Below are positions 1 to 5,645 of a stretch of 6,300 nucleotides of DNA, piece after piece; position 1 is the stretch's first letter; every line of letters starts with the position of its first letter. Both the position numbers and the translations under genes were made by a program. The stretch lies in contig RGCY01000071.1 of assembly GCA_009918865.1 (NCBI GenBank), positions 1 to 6,300 of the forward strand, in the 5' to 3' direction. This DNA is from Actinomycetota bacterium. GTDB taxonomy: Bacteria; Actinomycetota; Actinomycetes; S36-B12; UBA5976. The notes under the pieces were generated by a model, which worked only from the letters and a program-made list of their open reading frames with translations, made no database searches and was not told the DNA's origin.

Positions 1-844
1 GTTGCACCGCACTGTGGCGCACATAGTCCACGAATATCTGGCATGACTGCACATCGTCGTGAAGTGCTCCTCCGAGAGTGCCACCCATCGCGAGATTGAT
101 GATGGCATAGAAGGGTTGATTGAACACCCATTCATGTTCACCGATATCAGCAGCGGTGACGCGGTGGTACGGCTTTGCATCGAAGTACCAGGTGATGCTG
201 TCCTGGAGCCACAGCACTGCGTAGGTGTGAAAGTCATCAGACAGCGCAGCGGAGTGCTCAATCTTCTTTGTGACTCCAGCATCAGCGCTGTACCCAGGAC
301 CATGGATGGTGCCCAGCAAGTGACAGGGCTCTTGACCAACAGCCTCAAGCACATCAATTTCACCGCACTGTGGCCAGGAATTGCCGTGCAAGAGCGAATC
401 GCCGAGCATCCACACTGCCGACCACGAACCAAGTTCCGTCGGAGATTTTATTCGCGCTTCGAAAAGTCCATAGTGAAAAGACACCCGACCTGCGGTGGTC
501 AATTTGCCTGACACATACGCCCAATCAGGTCGGCTCTCCCAACCAGTCGGACCATTGGTGGAATCAGTACGCGTTGCAGTGATGACAAGTGCGCCTTCTG
601 GGGAGCCATCGAGTGCGATCGCATCATTGATGTAGAACTCTGACTCGTTGTTTCCCCAGCCGACACCAGGACCGTCGGCGCCATCGCCAATATCCGGCTG
701 CCAATAAAAGGGACCGGTTGAGTTACGCCCGTCGGTGTACGCCACTGAGGGAACCAGACCCGCTGGCCCGCGGAAATCCTCTTCCCACAGAACTTTCGTT
801 TGACACGACGCAAGGTCAGTGAATGTGCTCGTGGATTCAGGCAT
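1..844 (-). CDS. Glycoside hydrolase family 16 (laminarinase-like), 3' end cut by window edge, no signal peptide
   Basis: Predicted endo-acting beta-glucanase, most like laminarinases that cut beta-1,3-glucan. I translated the minus strand directly: 281 residues are visible and the frame runs off base 1, probably a few residues short of the C-terminus because the final strand VDYVRHSAVQ matches the usual family ending. The catalytic motif GEIDVLE is intact, with the predicted nucleophile E162, the assisting D164 and the acid/base E167. Other family landmarks are GWGNNESEFYI (laminarinases often have NNELQYY), FHYGLFEARIK, WSAVWMLGD, DDFHTYAVLW and FYAIINLAMGG. The ATG at 844 overlaps the stop of the upstream kinase by 8 bases and has GGAGG 9 bases upstream, so the start is well supported. 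The N-terminus (MPESTSTFTDLASCQTKVLW) leads straight into the catalytic fold with no hydrophobic stretch, so the product looks cytoplasmic. The family is certain; the exact polysaccharide (laminarin, mixed-linkage glucan or another) is inferred. Confidence 0.94.
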   Translation of the reverse strand, partial: MPESTSTFTDLASCQTKVLWEEDFRGPAGLVPSVAYTDGRNSTGPFYWQPDIGDGADGPGVGWGNNESEFYINDAIALDGSPEGALVITATRTDSTNGPTGWESRPDWAYVSGKLTTAGRVSFHYGLFEARIKSPTELGSWSAVWMLGDSLLHGNSWPQCGEIDVLEAVGQEPCHLLGTIHGPGYSADAGVTKKIEHSAALSDDFHTYAVLWLQDSITWYFDAKPYHRVTAADIGEHEWVFNQPFYAIINLAMGGTLGGALHDDVQSCQIFVDYVRHSAVQ

Positions 845-1760
845 AGGGGTTAGCCTCCAGGTCTTCCAGAGTTGGCGCCTTTGCTCCAACCTGAGCAACG
901 GTCCACGCCGCAGCCGCCACACCGTAGCGCGCAGCCTGAACTACTTTCGCAGCGTCTGCTAAGTCATCTCGCGCCCAACGTTGACGCAACCAGTACGCAA
1001 GCCACGCGGCACCAAACACATCACCTGCGCCCACGGTGTCAACGACCTGAGTGCGAGCAGCCGGAATTGAGAGCACGCCATCGCCAGTGAAGACCTCCAC
1101 CCCGTCAGCGCCGCGAGTCAACAGCACGACTTTGGGCTGCCCCTCGAGCAATTGCTTTGCCACAACTTCCGACGACACGCCGGGTCTAATGAATGCAATA
1201 TCTTCAATACTGACTTTCACCACATCCGCTCGCGTGAGAACTGTGTGGAGCCGACGCAAATAGGAATCGCGGTCCGAGACGAGAGCCGGGCGGCAATTGG
1301 GATCAACGAAACAGAGCACATTTGCGTCAATCTGCTCAATCAGCGCGGTGACTGCATCGGCCAAAGGTTGCAACACCAAACCCAGCGTGCCCACATGAAC
1401 TGCGGCGAAATTCCCTTCGCGAAGGACAGCATCGATATCGGTTGACCTCACCTGAGCACATGCCGAATTTTCAAGCTCAAAGCGATACCGTGCAGAGCCT
1501 GTTTCGTCTAATGTCACATGTGCAATGCCAGTTGAATGCGGCACGCGTGGTAGCGCGACTGCCACTCCCACCTGCGCTAACTGCGTGGAGATCTGCTCAC
1601 CGAATGAATCGTCTGATATGCCCCCAACAAAAGTCGTGTCACATCCCAATGAAGCCAACGCTCGTGCGGCGTTAAAGGGACCTCCACCCAGAACATCCTC
1701 AACAGTGCCGTCTGCACGCGTGATGCGATCAATGAGCGATTCGCCAATCACGAGCACCAT
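837..1760 (-). CDS. PfkB-family carbohydrate kinase, fructokinase-like
   Basis: Cytoplasmic ATP-dependent sugar kinase of the PfkB/ribokinase superfamily, 307 residues with the start chosen here, a normal length for the family. It would phosphorylate a sugar hydroxyl, fructose to fructose 6-phosphate if it is a fructokinase. Visible motifs are the N-terminal VIGESLIDR, the sugar-binding GGGPFNAARALASLG (residues 25-39), the lid-side VGGISDDSFGEQI, DPNCRP (153-158), TRGADG (215-220), and the second PfkB signature DTVGAGDVFGAAW, with G244, A245, G246 and the catalytic base D247. DPNxRP and the overall pattern favour fructokinase over ribokinase, but substrate cannot be settled by eye. A GTG at 1769 is in frame but directly abuts the Shine-Dalgarno, whereas the ATG at 1760 has GGAGG 9 bases upstream, so I use the ATG. 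It lies 49 bases after the Rieske gene and overlaps the GH16 start, suggesting one operon. Confidence 0.93.
   Translation of the reverse strand: MVLVIGESLIDRITRADGTVEDVLGGGPFNAARALASLGCDTTFVGGISDDSFGEQISTQLAQVGVAVALPRVPHSTGIAHVTLDETGSARYRFELENSACAQVRSTDIDAVLREGNFAAVHVGTLGLVLQPLADAVTALIEQIDANVLCFVDPNCRPALVSDRDSYLRRLHTVLTRADVVKVSIEDIAFIRPGVSSEVVAKQLLEGQPKVVLLTRGADGVEVFTGDGVLSIPAARTQVVDTVGAGDVFGAAWLAYWLRQRWARDDLADAAKVVQAARYGVAAAAWTVAQVGAKAPTLEDLEANPYA
854..858 (-). promoter_or_regulatory. Ribosome binding site of the GH16 gene
   Basis: On the minus strand GGAGG lies 9 bases before the ATG at 844, inside the last codons of the kinase gene. It fixes the GH16 start and therefore the absence of a signal peptide. 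Together with the 8-base overlap it suggests the two proteins are made from one message. Confidence 0.7.
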
Positions 1761-1769
1761 CCGCGTCAC

Positions 1770-1774
1770 CCTCC
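1770..1774 (-). promoter_or_regulatory. Ribosome binding site of the sugar kinase gene
   Basis: GGAGG on the minus strand, 9 bases before the ATG at 1760. It touches the alternative GTG at 1769, which argues against that start. Part of it lies in a small inverted repeat (CTCCG 1771-1775 with CGGAG 1784-1788, 8-base loop) that could partly hide it in the mRNA. Confidence 0.65.
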
Positions 1775-1809
1775 GTGTTGCATCGGAGTACGAAGGCTAC
1801 CCGGGCACA

Positions 1810-2214
1810 TCACATCGAAATGTAGATTTTCCCTTTGCGAATGGATATCGAGTAAGACTTCAAGGGCGTCCTCGTCACGTTGTTCGTGGGCTTTCCTGTT
1901 TTAAGGTCAAAGGCTGCCCCGTGAGAGCGGCAGTACGCCTGCTTTCCCTGCAAAACCAAGTTCGCGCCAGCGTGCGTGCAGACATTGTCGAATGCAACCC
2001 AAGTGTTTACTGCGGTGCGAGTGACAAACACAGCAGGGCTAACGCTCGCGTAGAGCCGAGTCTTACCAACCGGATGCGTGGAAGCCAATCCCAAAACTTT
2101 AGATGTGGCTGCCTGAGCCGGCTGCACACTTTTGAGAAATGGAAGTGCTGCAGCGAGCGCTGCGGATGCCTTGATGAGAGCGCGTCTGGACATTGATTGC
2201 GATTGCATGGTCAT
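1810..2214 (-). CDS. Tat-exported small Rieske [2Fe-2S] protein
   Basis: Small exported electron-transfer protein, 134 residues from the ATG at 2214. The N-terminus carries a twin-arginine signal: SRRALIKASAALAAALPFL (residues 9-27) followed by AQA (33-35), a likely signal peptidase site. This predicts export of the folded, cluster-loaded protein. The Rieske motif is CTH (C79, H81) and CRSH (C95, H98), 13 residues apart, followed by GAAFD and the family-typical ending GKIYISM. It lacks the additional disulfide-forming cysteines of bc1-type Rieske proteins (CxHxGC and CxCH), so it looks more like the ferredoxin type found in dioxygenases. The start codon overlaps the stop of the propeller gene as TGATG with no strong Shine-Dalgarno, which indicates translational coupling; an in-frame GTG at 2217 and ATGs at 2208 and 2193 are alternatives. 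No oxidoreductase or cytochrome partner lies in the window, so its electron donor and acceptor are unknown. Confidence 0.9.
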   Translation of the reverse strand: MTMQSQSMSRRALIKASAALAAALPFLKSVQPAQAATSKVLGLASTHPVGKTRLYASVSPAVFVTRTAVNTWVAFDNVCTHAGANLVLQGKQAYCRSHGAAFDLKTGKPTNNVTRTPLKSYSISIRKGKIYISM

Positions 2215-4118
2215 CACTTCACATTCACGGTTGTGGTCACGATGTCTACGCCATCGACGTTGATTCGCACAGTGACCGAGCCTTTGCTTGTCGGGGTAAA
2301 TGTCAGTGTTGCCGCACCAGAAGATGCCACCGTCTGGGTCATTGTGACGCCGGAGTCAGATACCAGCGTTGCGGTTGCACCCGGTCGGGCGGCAGACACT
2401 GCAGTGGTCACCGGCTTTGCCACACTGCCACTCGTGGGAACTTTGACAACGGGCACCCACACATTCACAGTGGCTTTGTAAGCCACCTTGGCAACAGTTG
2501 CGGCCGCTGTTACGACGCCAGACTTGGCCACCACGGCGCTGATACTTGCAATCCCGGAACGCCCCACCGTGGTCTTACCAGTTGCAGCGCCAGTCAACAT
2601 CACCACTGCACCTTCTGGCGCGCCCGAGACGGTGAATGTTGCGATTGTGTTGGCCTTGATGGTTTGCGACGAAGCCGCAACGGTGAAGGAGTTTGGTGTT
2701 GCATACGCGATTGCGGCTGCACCCACTCCCGCATTGCTTTGCGCAGCAACTGCGAATGCATAGGCCACACCGTTGGTCAATCCCGACACGGCACACGGGG
2801 AAGCCTTGCAAGACACGCTCGTCGCACCTGGCTGCACCGTCACTGTGTAGCCCGTGATGGTGACTCCGGCACCCGGCTTTGGCGCAGTCCAGATGACTGT
2901 CGCTGAACCTGCAGCAGGTAGTGCAACGACTCCGGTCGGTGCGCTCGGTGCAAGCAACTGCACGGATGGAGTCACCGAGGTGGAGGTGACAGCGGCGCCG
3001 GTGCCGACGGCGTTGACCGATGACACTGAGACTGTGACTGCAGTTCCATTCTTCAACCCAGTGATGGTGCAGGTGGTGGCTGAGGCCGGTGCATTGCAGG
3101 TCTGGTTGCTGCTTGCTCGTGCGAAGTAGCCAGTCACAGGCGAACCACCATCGAAGTCGCTGGCTTGCCATGAAACCTGCACGCTGGCATCTCTTGGAGT
3201 GATTGATGTCAGCGTTGGCGCATCCGGCAACGTTGGCTGACCAACGCCATCTTCGTTGTCGCCCCAACAGCGAACCGTTCCTGCGCTTGTTGACACACAC
3301 GTGTGGGCTGCGCCGGTTACCACAATCACGGGGGACGCGACATCTGTCGGCACATTGCTCTGCTGGTACATGTTGTTGCCCCAGCATTTCACTGTGCCAC
3401 TGGTAGTGACGGCACATGTGTGAGAATCTCCAGCAGATATCCCTAGCGCGGAAATTCCGGACGGAACTGTGGCTTGGCCATCGTCATTGTTACCCCAACA
3501 CCTCACAGATGAATCCGTCAGCAGCGCACATGCGTGCAAACCACCAACACTCACAGCAACGGCACTAGCACCTAACAATCCAGGAGTGGCTTGGCCCTCG
3601 GAGTTGTCACCCCAACACACGACCACACCCGAACTGATGGCGCAGGTGGTGGCTCCGCCTGCGCTGATGCTTTCGACATTTTCCAGACTTGTCGGAACAT
3701 TGGTTTGGCCGGCGTCATTGAGCCCCCAGCAGCGCACTGCACCGCCATTCGTGAGTGCACATGTGTGACGATCACCTGCATCAATTGCCTTCACAGAGCC
3801 AAGATCAGTGGGAACATCCGTTTGCGACGATTCGTTCGCCCCCCAACAGACAACGGCTCCAACGTTGGTGAGGGCACACACATGCGCATTACCGACGGTG
3901 ACCGCGACTGCGGACTTTGCGCCTTCAGGAGTGATGTTTTGCCCGTTGTCATTGAATCCCCAGCAGCGCACGGTGTCAGAAGCGGTGATGACGCAGTTGT
4001 TCACGCTGCCGGCGGCAAAGGAGCGAGACGTCAGATTTGTAGGCAAGGCATGAGCGGCTGGCACGATGCCGGTCGCAAGCAAGACCACACAGACCCAAGC
4101 ACGTCCGACACGTCGCAT
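2214..4118 (-). CDS. Secreted RCC1-type beta-propeller protein with two fibronectin III domains and Ig-like tail
   Basis: Large exported protein of 634 residues, function unknown. Residues 1-24 form a signal peptide (basic MRRVGR, hydrophobic core, AHA before LP). Seven RCC1-like repeats of 38-39 residues follow (about 36-296), each with the pattern HTCA-x-G-x-V-x-CWG-x-N-x2-GQ; seven copies make a complete seven-bladed propeller. Every repeat has a cysteine pair: 42/52, 81/91, 120/130, 159/168, 197/207, 235/245 and 274/284. Two fibronectin type III domains follow (about 298-386 and 390-475), each with one more pair (341/350, 437/442), then two Ig-like beta-rich stretches (about 476-634) rich in Ala, Thr, Val and Ser. 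There is no LPXTG signal or C-terminal membrane anchor, so it is probably released or non-covalently attached. The ATG at 4118 has GAGG 7 bases upstream. RCC1 propellers and FN3 domains usually mediate binding, so an adhesion or scaffold role is inferred. Its stop overlaps the Rieske start. Confidence 0.92.
   Translation of the reverse strand: MRRVGRAWVCVVLLATGIVPAAHALPTNLTSRSFAAGSVNNCVITASDTVRCWGFNDNGQNITPEGAKSAVAVTVGNAHVCALTNVGAVVCWGANESSQTDVPTDLGSVKAIDAGDRHTCALTNGGAVRCWGLNDAGQTNVPTSLENVESISAGGATTCAISSGVVVCWGDNSEGQATPGLLGASAVAVSVGGLHACALLTDSSVRCWGNNDDGQATVPSGISALGISAGDSHTCAVTTSGTVKCWGNNMYQQSNVPTDVASPVIVVTGAAHTCVSTSAGTVRCWGDNEDGVGQPTLPDAPTLTSITPRDASVQVSWQASDFDGGSPVTGYFARASSNQTCNAPASATTCTITGLKNGTAVTVSVSSVNAVGTGAAVTSTSVTPSVQLLAPSAPTGVVALPAAGSATVIWTAPKPGAGVTITGYTVTVQPGATSVSCKASPCAVSGLTNGVAYAFAVAAQSNAGVGAAAIAYATPNSFTVAASSQTIKANTIATFTVSGAPEGAVVMLTGAATGKTTVGRSGIASISAVVAKSGVVTAAATVAKVAYKATVNVWVPVVKVPTSGSVAKPVTTAVSAARPGATATLVSDSGVTMTQTVASSGAATLTFTPTSKGSVTVRINVDGVDIVTTTVNVK
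3231..4013 (-). repeat. Array of seven diverged ~117-bp repeats encoding the RCC1 blades
   Basis: Within the propeller gene, a unit of about 114-117 bases recurs seven times, most visible on the plus strand as a repeated CCCCAACA or CCCCAGCA (the TGC-TGG-GG codons of the CWG motif). The copies have diverged clearly at DNA level, so this is an old protein-level repeat rather than a recent tandem duplication. Confidence 0.85.
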
Positions 4119-4133
4119 GTCGCCACCTCATAT

Positions 4134-4143
4134 CCCACGTGGG
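4134..4143. promoter_or_regulatory. 10-bp perfect palindrome CCCACGTGGG in the propeller gene leader
   Basis: CCCACGTGGG is perfectly palindromic and ends 15 bases before the ATG at 4118, just upstream of that gene's ribosome binding site. Its right end also pairs with a nearby GCCC (GGGC-TTCCT-GCCC, 4141-4153). It could be an operator or an RNA element near the start codon. No factor can be named. Confidence 0.3.
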
Positions 4144-4177
4144 CTTCCTGCCCAAAGGCATGCACGCACGATAAAGC

Positions 4178-4194
4178 GCATGAGGGCTTCATGC
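4178..4194. repeat. Hyphenated inverted repeat GCATGA-N5-TCATGC
   Basis: Two 6-base arms (4178-4183 and 4189-4194) pair perfectly around a 5-base loop in the gap between the coiled-coil gene and the propeller gene. There is no following T-run, so it is not a standard terminator. A protein-binding site or a weak hairpin are both possible. Confidence 0.3.
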
Positions 4195-4195
4195 T

Positions 4196-4228
4196 CGTCC
4201 AAGCAAGTGAAAAGCAGATGAAAAGCAG
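4196..4228 (-). promoter_or_regulatory. Tandem 11-bp direct repeat, possible OmpR/PhoP-family regulator site
   Basis: On the minus strand CTGCTTTTCAT (4228-4218) is followed directly by CTGCTTTTCAC (4217-4207), 10 of 11 bases identical, and then by a degenerate third unit, TTGCTTGGACG (4206-4196, 5 of 11). A period of 11 bases, about one helical turn, is what dimeric OmpR-family response regulators bind. Read as TTTCAYYTGC, both good units resemble the actinobacterial PhoP direct-repeat unit (roughly G-G/T-TCA-YYY-R-G/C, quoted from memory), missing only the first G. It lies 89 bases and more upstream of the propeller start, so it could control the propeller-Rieske-kinase-GH16 transcript. The repeat is seen; the regulator is inferred. 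Confidence 0.4.
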
Positions 4229-4254
4229 CTGAGAGATGAGGCCGTGCGGCGTGA

Positions 4255-4716
4255 CTAAGGGCTGGTATCTGCACACGCAGCCGGCTGCGCGGAGCAGAGA
4301 GCGGCAACCTTGGACACGAGTGCCTGTAGGACCGTCTTGTCACCTTTGAGGGCCAGGTCTGATGCATTCGCTTTGGTTTCGAGCACCTTTGTGACGCCGG
4401 CAACGCTGCTCTGCATGGCCGTCAGCGCCACGTGCAGACTCGACGTCACATCACTGACGGCCTGCACGGAACTGGTCGCGACGAGCACACCACTAGCTAC
4501 TGTTGCAAGATCGTTCGCGTTCGCTTTCGTTTGCTTCAGCGTTTTGACCTGTGCCGTCAATCCGGCAAGTTGCTTTTGCAAGGTCTTGATTTGGGAAGCC
4601 ATTGAAGCCGTTGGCGCACTTGAGGCGGGCTGCCCACTGCCCATCAGCGCGCCACCGAGAAATCCGAACGCGACCGCAATCAACACCGCCATGCGTCCGA
4701 TTCTGCGCTTCATCAT
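4255..4716 (-). CDS. Small exported coiled-coil protein, function unknown
   Basis: A 153-residue protein I do not recognise. A basic start (MMKRRIGR) and hydrophobic stretch (about residues 9-26) form a signal peptide or N-terminal anchor, with possible cleavage near SSA-PTA (34-37). A short coiled coil follows, with clean heptad positions I43, L46, L50, L53, V57 and L60. The motif TKANA[NS]DLA occurs twice, at about 63-71 and 114-122, 51 residues apart, which suggests a duplicated or fibre-like helical segment; similar KANAxDL stretches occur in trimeric fibre proteins. Two cysteines near the end (C141, C148) could form a disulfide. The ATG at 4716 has AAAGGCGG just upstream; an in-frame TTG at 4752 would add 12 residues before the signal and is unlikely. 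It precedes the propeller gene by 136 bases, so a shared extracellular role is possible but only inferred. Confidence 0.82.
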   Translation of the reverse strand: MMKRRIGRMAVLIAVAFGFLGGALMGSGQPASSAPTASMASQIKTLQKQLAGLTAQVKTLKQTKANANDLATVASGVLVATSSVQAVSDVTSSLHVALTAMQSSVAGVTKVLETKANASDLALKGDKTVLQALVSKVAALCSAQPAACADTSP

Positions 4717-4766
4717 GTTGCCGCCTTTAAAATCGACTGGACCCACTAACAACAGTCCGGAAATCA

Positions 4767-4796
4767 GTTATCTGTGAATACGCCTAGTGCTGCCAA
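4767..4796 (-). promoter_or_regulatory. Possible sigma-70-type promoter for the small coiled-coil gene
   Basis: On the minus strand TTGGCA (4796-4791; 5 of 6 to TTGACA) is followed after 18 bases by GATAAC (4772-4767; 4 of 6 to TATAAT). This would give a leader of about 45 bases before the ATG at 4716. Spacing and position fit, but such matches arise by chance, so confidence is modest. Confidence 0.4.
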
Positions 4797-4841
4797 AGGT
4801 CGCGGCTTAGTTAGGTGCGTCTGCCGACCCAACGAAACCAG

Positions 4842-4868
4842 CGCCTCGGTACAGGTGGCGCCGAGGCG
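4842..4868. repeat. Inverted repeat CGCCTCGG-N11-CCGAGGCG between divergent genes
   Basis: Perfect 8-base arms (4842-4849 and 4861-4868) separated by 11 bases in the 223-base divergent region. It is upstream of both flanking genes, so a terminator role is unlikely. An operator, or a leader hairpin for the plus-strand gene, fits better. A possible -10 for that gene (TACCCT, 4881-4886) lies just downstream. Confidence 0.35.
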
Positions 4869-4939
4869 TCGAGCGCGGCGTACCCTGTGCTCTCGATGGC
4901 GCAGCCGCGCTATTTCTAGGTTCCATGAAGGCAGGACCC

Positions 4940-5545
4940 ATGTCATTTAGTGACTCCCCCACAGTCGACGCTGCGGCCGAATTGGCCGACTTGCGCAAGC
5001 GTCGCGACATCAAAGAAATGTCTGCATCGGAAATTGAATTGCTGGCAACCAAGACTGCAGCCATGATGATTGAAGCCGCACACACACGCGAGAGCGCGGC
5101 GGAATCAAAGGCAACCTCCCTGCTCGCCGACGCAAGCCGTCAGGTGCAGTCCATGCTTGCTGAGGCTGAGGCGGAAGTGCGCAAGGTTGTGAGTGCCGCA
5201 CAGGCCGAAGCCGCCAAATTGATTGCTACTGCCGAGGCGGAATCTGCAGGTCTGCGCCGGGAGTTGCAGACCAAGCTAGGAGATATCGACGGCGAGCGCC
5301 GCCGCTTACTTGATGCCGCACACCGCGAAGCCCGTGAACTTGTTGCTGAAGCAGAAACTAAGGCAGCGAAGTACACCGCGTGGTTGCGTCGCCAGGTTGA
5401 CGATGTGCGCAAGATTCAACGTGGTCTCTCGGACCGACTCGTGGCAATTGCTGAAGCAAGCAAGTCTCACGATGATGCACTCAGCAAGGCCGCATCCGCG
5501 CTCGATGAGCTTCATAAGTCATCGGACCCAAGCACCCAAATCTGA
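4940..5545 (+). CDS. Cytoplasmic hendecad coiled-coil protein, DivIVA-like in composition
   Basis: A 201-residue protein with no signal peptide or membrane segment, almost entirely helical and rich in Ala, Glu, Arg and Lys. Residues about 54-152 divide into nine consecutive 11-residue units, the first ones beginning with Ala and having Leu/Val/Ile at positions 8-9 (ASRQVQSMLAE, AEAEVRKVVSA and AQAEAAKLIAT in succession). That hendecad pattern gives an almost straight coiled coil. Similar Ala-rich rods occur in actinobacterial DivIVA/Wag31-like scaffolds and are often mis-annotated as ATP synthase subunit b, but the conserved N-terminal DivIVA membrane-binding domain is not visible. The C-terminal ~30 residues (LDELHKSSDPSTQI) look less ordered. 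The ATG at 4940 has AAGGCAGG just upstream; an ATG at 4925 would add five residues (MKAGP) but has only a weak AGG upstream. It stands alone on the plus strand and ends before a hairpin terminator. A structural or polar-growth role is inferred. Confidence 0.85.
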   Translation: MSFSDSPTVDAAAELADLRKRRDIKEMSASEIELLATKTAAMMIEAAHTRESAAESKATSLLADASRQVQSMLAEAEAEVRKVVSAAQAEAAKLIATAEAESAGLRRELQTKLGDIDGERRRLLDAAHREARELVAEAETKAAKYTAWLRRQVDDVRKIQRGLSDRLVAIAEASKSHDDALSKAASALDELHKSSDPSTQI

Positions 5546-5645
5546 GCCACATCGGTTGGTTGCCACCAGCGCCGTTATGCACATGCTCGCGCTGACGAAC
5601 ATCTGCGTGGTCAATTGCATTGCCGCGTAACCTCGCAACCGATCC

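Noticed and set aside
499..813. 104-codon minus-strand frame
   Set aside because: It is an alternative phase of the GH16 gene. The GH16 frame through the same bases has continuous family motifs.
1761..1769. GTG start at 1769 for the sugar kinase
   Set aside because: The GGAGG site directly abuts this codon, leaving no spacing, while the ATG at 1760 has the ideal 9 bases.
1525..2196. 223-codon open frame on the plus strand
   Set aside because: It lies opposite the start of the kinase gene and nearly all of the Rieske gene, both with clear family motifs. Its translation is low in hydrophobic order and matches nothing I recognise.
2193..2906. 237-codon Cys- and His-rich open frame on the plus strand
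   Set aside because: The Cys/His richness is a by-product of reading the complement of Ala/Val/Thr-rich propeller-tail codons. No zinc-finger spacing is regular.
2575..3417. 280-codon open frame on the minus strand in another phase
   Set aside because: It lies wholly inside the propeller gene, which has a signal peptide, repeats and FN3 domains in its own frame.
4717..4752. TTG start adding 12 residues to the small exported protein
   Set aside because: It places a non-signal stretch before the basic signal-peptide start and has no good Shine-Dalgarno, unlike the ATG at 4716.
5577..5630. 17-codon plus-strand frame starting MHMLALTNICVV
   Set aside because: Slightly hydrophobic, but there is no Shine-Dalgarno and it is too short to distinguish from chance.
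5551..5643. Inverted pair ATCGGTTG / CAACCGAT flanking 77 bases after the hendecad gene
   Set aside because: The arms are only 8 bases and far apart, the sequence between shows no cloverleaf or conserved RNA feature, and no transposase or target duplication is present. Chance is likely.
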